A stretch of DNA of 64,000 nucleotides from Varroa destructor (taxonomy: Eukaryota > Arthropoda > Arachnida > Mesostigmata > Varroidae): assembly GCF_002443255.2 (NCBI RefSeq), contig NW_019211456.1, positions 34,597,795 to 34,661,794 of the forward strand. Direction: 5' to 3'. This document shows, in pieces, positions 33,448 through 45,200 of the stretch. Under the pieces are notes generated by a model. That model had not been told where the DNA came from. It worked only from the letters and a program-made list of their open reading frames with translations, and ran no database searches. How positions within the stretch are numbered: position 1 is the stretch's first letter; each line of letters begins with the position of its first letter. The position numbers and the translations under genes are program-made.

Positions 33448-34249
33448 CTAGAGATGCTTAAGGTCCAAGACGACTTTTGTGATAACTGACACTAGTTTCA
33501 AAATGCTTTGCTTTGCAGGGTCGATTAAGAACAGGGCAAATAGAGAAATCTTATTAAGAGATCACTCTAGCAATTAAATCATGATGTGCAATAATTTTCC
33601 AAATGCGCAAATTTACGAACAAACTCAACGCATAATAGTCTGTATTAGACAAAGAAATTAACGATGCTTGAGAACCACCCTGAGTGCCCTCGTGCTTCGA
33701 CGCACGTTAAGATCATCCGATTTCGAGTTCTATGCTACTAATAAAAACAATCTTGTATTTGAGACCGTAAGTCTTGTGTTGGAGATCAGGATCCTTTGTT
33801 TAGCTTTATATTTCACAACTATAATAATTGGCCGACTTCAATTGCAGCATCATCACCCTCATATTTCTACGCTGCTTATCAAAGGATCAGTTAATTAAAC
33901 TGTAGAGTAGAATAGTCGTGAATTATACATAATTCATTGAGAGGCAGGTGCCAAGGCCATGCGGAGTTACATTGCTCAAAGGTGGGATCATAAGTCTCAA
34001 AAAATGATACGACGTACCAGTGATGATTTTGGTAACAGGAACTTGGGTAAGGCGTCGGTTCGTTCTATGCTTGTGAACCGCGTACAAACCAGGCTGCAAA
34101 CAACCGCTGGAGGTCGCCCACGTGGACAAGTCAGACGTTTGTACGTCCTGCATCTTTATATATACAAAGGGTAATTAGCCAGATATGATACTGAGTGAAT
34201 GCATGGAATGTGGTGTTTTGAACCACCAATGCCAAGTGTAGTTTATTGC

Positions 34250-34368
34250 AGGACGAATCCAAAGTTGTAACTGTTAGTTGAAAGACTCTTCCACAAACGG
34301 TGTCTCTATCATTTTCATCATTTACACATTTGAAAGTGGTACCGCATTCACAAGGTAAGCAATGTATT
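34250..34368 (-). CDS. Candidate Cys-rich exon upstream of the lectin gene
   Basis: After a strong acceptor (GTTTTTCTATAG) the minus strand reads CLPCECGTTFKCVNDEND, then TVCGRVFQLTVTTLDSSC, a VWC-like spacing. The 3' end of the exon is unclear and its entry phase (one base) does not match the donor at 34658, so another exon may lie between. The plus strand also has splice-like borders here but is closed in all frames. Confidence 0.3.
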
Positions 34369-34657
34369 CTATAGAAAAACGATTCCGCAGGAATTTAGCG
34401 AGGTTTCAAAGAAACATTGTCGATGAAAAAGAAACACTTACTTGACCATTCAAGCCTAGATAACATAAACCAAATAACAAAAAAAAAACTCTAACGGAGA
34501 CCCGTTGGCACATCTCTTAACTCCGTAAACTAACAGACGTTGTCTTGTCTCAACAACTTCCTCTCTCAGAGTTGAATACGACTAGTGAGTTACTTGATGG
34601 TATCTGTGGTGAGCAATTTCTACGAACGACCAAACGGCTCTGTACCTCTGGACTCAC

Positions 34658-34789
34658 CGTTTTAGCGTGTCCAGCCCATTGCATTTTGGATGAATTACCC
34701 GTGTCAAGGGACTCCGCTGGGATTATACTGGATCGGTTAGCTTTTACATATATCAGACATGAACAGAATATTATTACAGTCCGGACCAT
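34658..34789 (-). CDS. Candidate signal-peptide exon of the lectin gene
   Basis: ATG at 34789-34787 begins MVRTVIIFCSCLIYVKA, a basic start, hydrophobic core and small residue before N, typical of a secretory signal. The exon continues polar (NRSSIIPAESLDTGNSS) to a strong GTGAGT donor after ACG, in phase 0. Two further in-frame Met codons lie 9 and 42 bases upstream. Position and strand suit a first exon of the gene ending at 31012. Confidence 0.4.
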
Positions 34790-37700
34790 GCTACTCATCT
34801 TATTGATGGTACCTATAGTAGTAGAATACATTATCTAATAGCTAATACATATTTCTAGTTCAGTAACCCATTAATTGTTATAGAGAAGCGCTGTAGTTTC
34901 ATACGGAGAACCAGTCGTCTGAAGCAATGTTCAATGGCAGTACCAGACTCACAACTGTCGGGCTGTAGGCCCTAGCATCCGACAAACGTTATTAGTGATT
35001 CAGTTAATCGGACTACGTGTGTTGGAAGTAAATTCTTTTGAACATGTTTATGGTTTATTTTAATAGTCGACGAAATTTCAGAAAGTATGTTTAGTGGCAG
35101 TTGGTATAACATGTGTTAAGCGCCCAAGGGCTTTTAGTAACTAAACTACATAACACATCGATCAACAGCCCCGTGACAAACGAATCCGTTTCCACCCACA
35201 AACATTTACCCCAATGAAAAAAATAAGTAGATATATGAAAGAAAGTAGATCTAAATCAATAAAAATTGTGTAATGGCCCAAAGTTAGAAGTTAAAAATTG
35301 GTTCTTTACCATCGATAACACATGTAGCCCGAATGAGACACATACAGCACTTGGCTCTACGATATTTATAACCTAAACAATTCTACCTTCTCACTATTCT
35401 AATAATTTTCTTAAATTCACTTTGTGTGAAAATGGAAATTGCAATAGATTAAGAAAAAAAATGCTCTAACTATATACAGTCGACAAAGAGAGAACGAGCA
35501 TGCAAGAGAAGACAAATTATAAATATATGCATAGTGTATATTTATTTGAATCTTTCTCACAAGTTTGAGGAGCTCATTTTTCTCTAACAATATTGCTTGT
35601 TAATCAATTTCAATAGAGCTTTGTAATTACTAAATGTTTTATCATGAATGGTGCAACAAGTCGTGGCAAACGTAAAATATAAAATCTGAAATATGTGGCA
35701 AATATACATATGGAATTACTCAGCAAAGACGTTTAGATGAACATCATATAGAGAAGTCTAGTAAGTACGCCAATTTCACGTCATAACTGATCACTAGCAC
35801 AGACGATATTACAAGCGAAATTTTCCCTATGCCTTAATTAGCAAGTAGCAGGTAGCTTCATCAATAAAATCAAGGGAGTCAACCTTGACGGTAGTATTAA
35901 AATTCTCTGTTATGTTATGTTCTTTTGTAATGTGTAACTAGTGAAAATATTTTTAGTAAGCGGCAATGCGTAAAGAGGAAACTTGAAAATCTGAAAGAGC
36001 ACAAAACCATATTTCAGCACTAAAAACCAAACACTGGTGAAGCACCCACTACCTTCTTGTTTCTCTTGATTAAAGCTGATCGGAAAAATCTACCCACTGC
36101 CACTGTTTTGTCTGCTCCTTTTAGTGTGAATAGAGTTTTCATATGGGCTTTACTAATTCACTAAGACTAACCAAAAATTCCGGTTAATCCTTCTAGTTCT
36201 TCTTTCTGTATTTCTACTTGTATATCTAGCCCCGTTTCTACAAAATATGCTCGTACAAAAACAGTATTTGGGCAACTTTTTTTACTAAATCAGGCCGATT
36301 TTTTTATTATTACCGATAATTTTTAATATATATAATTTACCGATATTTTTTAAATTATTATAAAGTGATAAGCTAGAACTTTATATGATTGCAAATTGTA
36401 TTTGAGGAGACAAACTGACAACTCTAAAAAGTAGAAATGTTCATATTAAGGCCTCTACAGACTAAAAAGGAACATAGTTTATTAGTGATGCGATGTAAAC
36501 GGGATCATCTTTAGAATTTTGGAAACGTTAGAAAAAGAGTACACCGAATCAAGCTGTTTTCGACGGGAACGACAGGTTACATAATATTAGAATACTATCG
36601 CATTCAAAACAAAAAAAGAATCATATTGATGTTAAATAAAAGGAAATTCTTAGTTTCTGATGTCTAACATTCACTTTGAACATTGTCTACTGTAAATAAT
36701 GGCTCAGTAAGATCAAATAGAAGACATCGACAAATTTAAAAACAAGCTTTTCAACACAGATATTAGTGGCGAACCGTAACTAGACCCTCAGAGTACCACA
36801 CATTTTATAAAAAAATTCCAGTTTGTTTCAAGATTGGCCACAAAATGTTCCCTCGTAAAGAGGGTGTATCGTTCAGTACATTTCCTTAGGTTGATAAGGC
36901 ACGGCGTGAAGCTTACATCAAGCTTCAGCTAGAATGATTGGCATACATTAACCTTCAGCTGAATAGGAACAATAAGTCCGAGTTCTCCAAGAATCCTCAC
37001 AAGTAGATTAGCATTACTATTATCATCATGACCATTTAGTTACATACAACAGCATAAATTATTAGCCACACTGTAGTAGCTGCGTGCTACTGTTTTCTGC
37101 AAATTAGTTCAGGTTTTTTTTACAAAATAATTCTTGAACCATCATAGATTCATAGAGCTAATATATGGACACGCACTTTCACATGCATTTACGCATACAT
37201 TCACGCACTCGTGTATTTTCATATAGGTGTTACAGATGTCACGTTCTCACTAGTACCAATATCGGCTACTCACTAGCTTTTGTACAAGAGATACAAGAAC
37301 TTCGCCCGCCATTCACAGGTGGAATGGCTAAAATATCCTTGTAGTATTAAAGCATATATGGGGTGCACGCCAACGGCTTTCGGCTTATCAAATGCACTTT
37401 GCACAGACGTCCCTCGAACTCGACGTTACATCCTAAATGATCGTCAGCTCTAGCCGGAAACTTAACAGAGGAATGCTTGAAAACAACGAAAAATCTATTT
37501 GGCTAACAACAATGGCAAACAGAGAAATTTTTTCCCGGCTTAGTTCTTGTGCTACAGATTCTGCCTCACCTAACTAGCCTCCTCCACCTCATAGCTAACT
37601 GAATATCTTCATCATAAATGTTAATTTTTTAATGATTGACGTATTAGGTTCATTTCATAGCATCACAAAATTTGTCTATGATCGATTTCTAATATATTAA

Positions 37701-38259
37701 AACAAGACTACCAGCTCTCAAAGCTTTGCAGCAGATAAACTTCGCTCCTGCTAAGAATCCTATGAGTTCCGCTGCCTGGCATTAGGGTTCAGTTTTCTGG
37801 ACTATCTGTGCCCAATTATAGGTAGTTACGGTTTATGTTCATGCACACGAAAGTGGATGCCCTGGTAAGCGACTAGCAGTACACACAACCTCGCCGACTC
37901 GGCAGTTCAGCGGACATTGGAACTACATACTAGCGACACAAATATTCGATTTGTCTCTCTGGCACGCAGTTCTCCCCTTTCGTAAAGTGGTAAAAAGTAA
38001 TAATGATGGCGAGGAGAAAAACCCTTGTGTCGTAACTTTCACGATGACCTACTAGTTAAAAATGTTGTATATCACGATGCAAAGTCAGATCTCAAGAGGA
38101 GGGACATTACATGACTGATGGCAGACCTTAAAGTCAAGCGGGACTATCGACACAAGAATCAGCACGTCGCCCTGGCGCCTCAAGGAGTGTCTGGGCGTTG
38201 TGGGTATTGGAAACGTTGACAGTGTCTTTCATTTGTATGTGCCAATACTGTTATTGTAT
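34790..38259. other. Intergenic; no gene seen
   Basis: About 3.5 kb of AT-rich DNA without recognisable exons on either strand, between the start of the lectin gene and the 3' end of the transporter gene. A segment near 37.17-37.26 kb loosely resembles 17.14-17.21 kb (related ACATACATTCAC-type words), perhaps a diverged dispersed repeat. Confidence 0.55.
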
Positions 38260-39230
38260 CTATGCGTAGGTACTTCGAAGGGGTCGGCTACCACTACCCC
38301 GAACGACGCAGAAATAAAAAACGATTGCTGATCCGCCTTCAATGGCAGCTAATAGCCCAAGGTAGTTATCCAGCCGAGATGAATTCGGACTATTTCCTGC
38401 CAGCCAATATGGCGACACAATTGACAGCAGGAACGAACCGAAAAAGCATCCGAGACCTGAAGAAGATTTTTGTGTAACAAATTAAATCGACAACCTCTGT
38501 TGCATTCTTTGGCATCTAAAAGTACTAATAATTTAGTTAGGACCAACCTTTCGATTGTAGTATAAGAATGTCACAAGAAAGAAATAATAGCTTACCCGTC
38601 GAAAGGTAGAATAGTCCCATTACTACACCCTGCATTGAAACTGGCGCGTGACTGTAGGCGAGTTCTACGGCGGATATCGACGCCAGAATTTCGGAAAGGC
38701 CAACAAAAGAGTAGGCCGGTATTTGCCAGAACACCCACATGTCAGCTGCCACATATTCTGTACCGTCGATCACCTAAGTATAAATTACAAATAATAAACA
38801 TTAATATTAATGCAGTCGTTAAACGCAATTTAAAAAGTAAGTACTTTAAATGCAGGAAATGCATGTGTGTAATGCGAATGATCGTTGGACACGTGTTACC
38901 CGTTGTGAGTTAAACGAATAGAATGTTGAGGAGAATTCTGCCAATTCAACTGTATAATATAAACCCAATAAACTTAGCGATGTCAATCCGAATGCCTTCA
39001 TATACCTGAATGATTGTCTCATTGTTGCGGACTAATTGTAAACGATGCACCTCAACCCCACCTGCACACAGCATCGCTGCCGCAGCACAAATCAAACCAA
39101 CGAGGATCCGTAAACTTGTCGAAGGACTTCTTTGGCGTCTCTCCAGCTGTGGGTACACACACCGCTCAAAGATTGGCACCGATAGAATCACAAAAATGAC
39201 ATTGAACAGCGTAAGCCAAGCCGTCGGAAT
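38260..39230 (-). CDS. Transporter exons 8-10: last helices and C-terminus
   Basis: Exon 39230-39006: IPTAWLTLFNVIFVILSVPI, FERCVYPQLERR and another helix. Exon 38773-38596: FWQIPAYSFVGLSEILASIS and PVSMQGVVMGLFYLST, the most conserved POT block. Exon 38456-38260: LGCFFGSFLLSIVSPYWLAG, a final helix and a short basic tail ending LRSTYA with TAG at 38262-38260. The exon 9/10 join splits a Gly codon. Confidence 0.87.
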
Positions 39231-42200
39231 CTGAAAAAAAGGAATCGAAATTCCGCCGCGTGTAGTTCTCCGCTCCGCGAATATTTCGCTTAAAATTGTG
39301 CCTAAAGTCTAAGTAAATAGTCGTTTCGATATGCAGCTAAAAAGAGTATTAGTGAAAATGATGTTATGATGTGAGCCAGCTCGGCAGCAACATCGAGCTG
39401 AATCCACGTTTTAGCTTTACGTAACACAATTCTTACCGTAAACTCCTGTTTACTGTTAATGGGTTGTAGCATCGATGTTGGAAGAAGACGCATATGCAAT
39501 CCTTGTTCCTAAAAAGCCGCAATCAGCTTAACACTTACAATGTGGACTTTGTATAGGTATAAAAATTAGGTAACCAGTAAATGTTATGTAGCTAAATAAT
39601 GCATAAAAATAATGGTAATAGTAATAATAATAATAAAGTATGCATATATATGCTAATCGAACAATACTGAATTACTTGAAACCGCGATAAATCTGTTAAT
39701 TTTTAAAAAATATTACAGCCTTTACGTTCCTTATATGCTCGTTCGTACCTGGAAGCTGGTCTGCATTTGAAAATAGAGTACCCAATACGGTATAAGAAGC
39801 GCAAAAACTCCCACCACGAATTTGAGCTGTTTTACATCTTCGACAAGTTCGTTATCAAATCGGCCTCCGAACTCAATCTTCGCTGCGTCTAACCACTGAC
39901 GTCCCGCCAAGCCGCGGCGACCCCCCATTACGCGATTCTGTTGCCAAGCTTCAATCATCACCTGCATAGCCAGCGCGCAAACCGATGGCGATTAATATAC
40001 AACAGCATTAGTATCGCAGGGGAAAAAACAGCGTAAGGTTGATTAGGATTTGGTTGTCAAAATATTGTTGATTTTTCCATCAAACAATATTAACTGCAAA
40101 GTTAACCTGCTGAAAGAGCGCTTAAGGAATGCCATCCTTATTTCGGCAATAGAATCAGTGAAAAAGGAAAAAACATTTGTTTTTAGAAATACTGATTTGC
40201 GCATAAACCATAAGCATGTCTATCTAAAAAAAAACATAACTGATTACTTAATTTTGTCTAAGCTCATATCGGGTACCTATTGCTACTTTCACATGCCTCG
40301 CCTCGTAGAGTTTTTACATGCACAAATATCAGTAAACATAGATCACTCTAAATATATTATAGACAAATAAAGCAAACACACCCTTGTCACAGCCGGAAAT
40401 ATAAACGCAAGATTAGAATCATACAGGAGTAAAAATCACTTTCAAACTTGCAACAAATTCGATTTACATTTACAGGAGCTGGTTTCAAGAATCAAGCGAT
40501 CCCTTATCGCACTTGAATCAACCAACCGCTTCAATGGATCCGTTAACATCAGAGTCCCCACGCAACTTACTTGAATAATACTGTAGAGAACAGGGTGTTC
40601 CGGGTTCTCTCTAACGTAGAGCGAGTGCGCGACCCAGAAAAGGATTACTGATATGACCAACACCACTGTGGGGATTACGTAGCCCAGTCCAAATCCACCT
40701 GCTGTACTTTGTTGGATATAAGCGAGCACAAGAATGGAGAGAAAAGCCGCCAAGTTCACCACCCAGTAGTAGATCGTAAAGTAGCTTCTGACTGCGGTAC
40801 GGCTTTCTTGTTTAACCTATTGAAATTATACAGATTAGGCACGATATAAATGGAGGCCTCGGTGCATTAAAAAAAAAAAGCGCCATGACAACGGTGAAGT
40901 GGGTACAGTGCCGGCTTGATAACCTTGAGGTCCAAGATTGACCTTTTCAAATTAGTTGAGTTTTGAGTATTAGCTCACCGTGTAGTCACGTGTAGCTAGC
41001 ATGAACGTTGTTACACTTTCTACACGTAATATGCTCCAAAATGGTCTCCATTTTGTCACTACGATCGTGTAATGGTTTTGACCTGGTGTGGGTCTTTTGA
41101 TGTTAGGAGTTTTCAGCTTTTACAATCTATACTATCAACTATCAAATATAAAAATAGACCCAGGCAGCATGAAGGACAGTATTTTCTGCTGGATACCTAT
41201 ATTTCCTAGATTTCTCTATATTATAAACCAGCACCATACAAGCACAATTAATTTAATTATTATTAGATTAATACATAAGGAGGCAATTTGCAGCAGGCAG
41301 TACGCTAACGATACGTTTTGTTTTGATTAGGAGAGAGAACTGCATCTTTATGTGACCTCTGTTGACAATATAAAATCTTACTTCACTTTATGTAACTAAT
41401 TAAAAATATTGATGCATAATATCGACTATTTCGTTTTCGCGTTTTATGTCCGATATTTCTACTTCTACGTCGAGAGATGGTATCTACTGTTTATCAACAT
41501 TCTAATGAATGATAATTGTGGACCCTAAATATCTTTCGGAAGACTTTTTGAAATCGTTGCTAAAATCAGTATATTCCTTTGTTGGTGGATGGCCCAAATA
41601 ACAAACTCACCTGTTCGGCACCAAAGGGGACAATATTTGCTTTAATTCCGCTCGAAGCAAGCCCAATGATGACAAGTAGAGCATAAATGGTAGTACCACA
41701 CTGCATTTGCGCGCCATGGTGTTCAACTTGAGCGTTAACAGCAGGTGTGTCAGCTGCATGAAACGTATAAGCTGTATTCTCTACATACTCATTTTCAGAT
41801 AATGGTGCAAGCCACACATCATCTTGATCAGACAAGTTAAATAAGTGTTTACGAGTTACAGTGCTTTGGTTGTTGTCGGTGATTCGGCAGAGGCCGATAA
41901 AGTCGCCCCCATCTGAGTTCTGGTACTGAGCTATTGTCACGAACGCGACAAGTCCAAGAATGTAGACGAGCAGTGAGACCTTCAGGAATTGACATCGAGA
42001 AGAATTCGTGTGAACGTACAAATATGCTTCTTGAACTTACCCGTCTTATCGATGTACAGTTTATTAGAGTTAAAAAATGTTATATAAGGAGCCAATATAA
42101 CCACATATTCTTCTGGCGTACATGTGCTTTTCTCTTTAAAAATCCAGTGGATTTCTAATGGCAATTTATTGGCAGGGTTACCTTTTGTTGATTAACTGTA

Positions 42201-45200
42201 AATTTCTATGATATGTTGAAAATATCTGTGTGGAAATCAAGCCAAACATGTACGTTTGTAAACTCACTAATATAATCTTGAAGCGGCCACAGGCATCGCC
42301 TAGATAACCGGTACAGAACGCGCCGACAAAAGTGGTTCCCGTAAATACGAGAAGGGCCATCATAGCGTCTTGAGATGTCCATGCTAGCGGATGATGATTC
42401 AGAAACAAGTAGAGATTGCCTATAGACCGTCACACCAGACAGCAGAAATCGCAGATGTCACGTCTTATGTTATACTAACAAAAACCCGTCATCAACACAG
42501 TACTTCCCAATCTGAGAAAAAGATAGTGCGTCAGAAAGCAGCAAATCATTATCGTCCAATTGAACTTGTCTACATAAAACACACTTACCTACCTTGTAGA
42601 TATGCCATTGTATGTATGATCATGCATGTTATGTTTTATGTAGATTCCACTTCCATACTACCAACCGGCAAGAGCGTAAAAAGCTACGCGTTCGGCGAAA
42701 ACAGTGAAGAGAATAGCTGCACACGCCAACATTTTTCTCCGACGAAGCCTTTGCACGAACGCCACTTAAACAAAAAAAAGGAAAACACCTTGTCACTATG
42801 ATTCTCTCTTGTGCCAAATGCGCCCATTTTATGATTATGATATCGAGGACAGCAGACACTGTAGATACTTTTTTTTTGTTGTAATGCACAATGTTATAGC
42901 GGTAAATCAAAAATTGGCTGACTATTAATCGCATCGTTGGCGATTATTGTCAACCTAGCAAACTGTCAAGATGGCAGACAAAAATCGGTAATAGTAAATC
43001 GTAATATAAGGGAAACTATTTTTCCGGCAATTTAGTAAAATTATTACTATTATTGTAATAATTATAAAGTGCGCTTATTTGGCATCAGAGTAGTAACGGA
43101 AACGCTGCTTACCTAAATCTTACGATGACATAAAAAACTGTCAGTATATTAGCAGGTTTTTATGCATGGTTTATAATTATACCCCTTTGAGGCCTCGATT
43201 GCTGATACCCGACAAAGCTTTAATAAACTCGTAGCAAATGACTTTATGAACTAAGCTGGATAATCTGTATCCCTTTATTTAGCGCATTTGCAGAACCCGG
43301 CTACAAATCCAAGCAGTATAAGCAGTACGAATATATATATGTATAGCACATTTAAGTTCCGATGTGTACCCATATCAGATATTTCAAACTATGTTCTAGT
43401 TAGCGATAAATGCGAAAAAAAAACCGTAGGGTTAAGATTATTATATGAGACAATTATATACGTATTTTATTTTCAATAAGCATTTACAACTCATCTAGAC
43501 GATTTGCTATAGGTAAAGTCTTTAAAAGACCCATTTGAATTTTGTGTCCTACTGCTCTACTTAAAAATTCTTGAACAGCTACAACAAAAGTGCCATAAAA
43601 ATCAGTATGACCTTTTACTTAGATTTTATTGACACACAAAAATTTTCCTCAAGGTGAAAAATAATAGATTATTGTTATCATTATTATTACAGACCATTAA
43701 TAATAAAAGTACTAATAAAAAATAAATTTATTAAATTTGTGAACTAGCAACAACTAAAAAACATGCATTGGTATGTTAACAGTATTTTGTTATTTAACTA
43801 TGTAGCTTATTTGAAAGTTAATTTTCATATTTTACAATTGTCTTTGGATTTTTATGAAACTAGCTCGGCACGAGTCATTCGATTCAATTGTCCGATAGGC
43901 ATTTCTACAGATATCATAAAGTCATTAATGTCTCTATATGATATTGATATTTGTGCCGTTTGTCAATAATAGCTCATGGAACAGTGTCCACGAATTAATG
44001 GACAATGGTTTTCCAGTAGGTGTGTACTTCGATAGGTTTCATGACAAAAGATTCATATTTCTAGCAGAATGTAAAACCAGATATCCAAGATTTACTGATA
44101 ACCCTTTACTGATTACATTTACTTAAATATTTTTTAATTAAATTATTTATAAGTAAAATATATTTGGGAAGGTACTAGAGAGCATTTACATAAACAATGT
44201 GAATTACATTATTAAATTTCAACTTCGACGATTTCTACTGTGCCATAATACCGACGGTAAAAAGGGCCCAATTCGGTTCACACTACCTTTATACGATATA
44301 TATGTTAAACGATGTTTGGAAATCGGCCAATTTCACAGAGAGTTATTAAATGTCATCATTTGCGTATGAAAATTCGGGCCTCTTAGCACTGATACAATCG
44401 TATTAATTTCTCACTTGTACGTGCTGACATGCGGAATGACGTATGAGACCCGGGCTCTGCTACGAAGGATTGATCAGCTAGGGGCACGGGATCCATCGCT
44501 TTCTCAAGGTAAATACACTATTTCATAGAACAATTACGCATCACAGGAAAGACGCAGGTCCATGGCTGTTACTACACAGAACTTCGTCGTTAATGGAGTG
44601 TTAGTTGAGCATGCCGCACATAGAATTTTGTACTTCGATGTTTTCTTTGGTAGTAATCGCATACGCTCTGCGCGAAGGGTACTGCATAAACTAGTTCTGA
44701 GAAAACAACTCTTAATTCGATTCTAATCTAGTGCATTGGCACGATCCATGTATACACAATCTCATGAAGTGCTATCCGTTGAAGGTGTTACCTCCATGTT
44801 AAGCTATTAAATAAACGGGCTTTTGTGCGGACGTTCATAACATGAAAAACTTTCGCGTGGTTATCGCCTAGTCGAAACTCGGAAATGCTTCTCGGAACCG
44901 ACGGAAACCGTCTCCTTCCGACGGAAACAGTCCTCCTTAACCGCTCGGCGCACAGTCAGCTCGTAGAACAAAACGTATATGTTCTCGTTAAAAAAAAAAA
45001 CAAACCAACAAAGATACAGATAACGAACAAAAGCATGTCTGCTTCTCTCCGCCTATGGATAAGGTCTAATCCTATAGGCACAGTGAAATACGTCAAAACA
45101 CCAATAATAAGAGCCCTAGATCTCAACGGAAGTTTCCAGAGTGTATACGGACACACGAATGGTACCAGGAGTATACACCCAACGTTTGGAGCGGTTTTAA

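Noticed and set aside
33923..34174. Frames on both strands upstream of the lectin exons
   Set aside because: Open in both directions, but no acceptor/donor pair joins either in phase with neighbouring exons.
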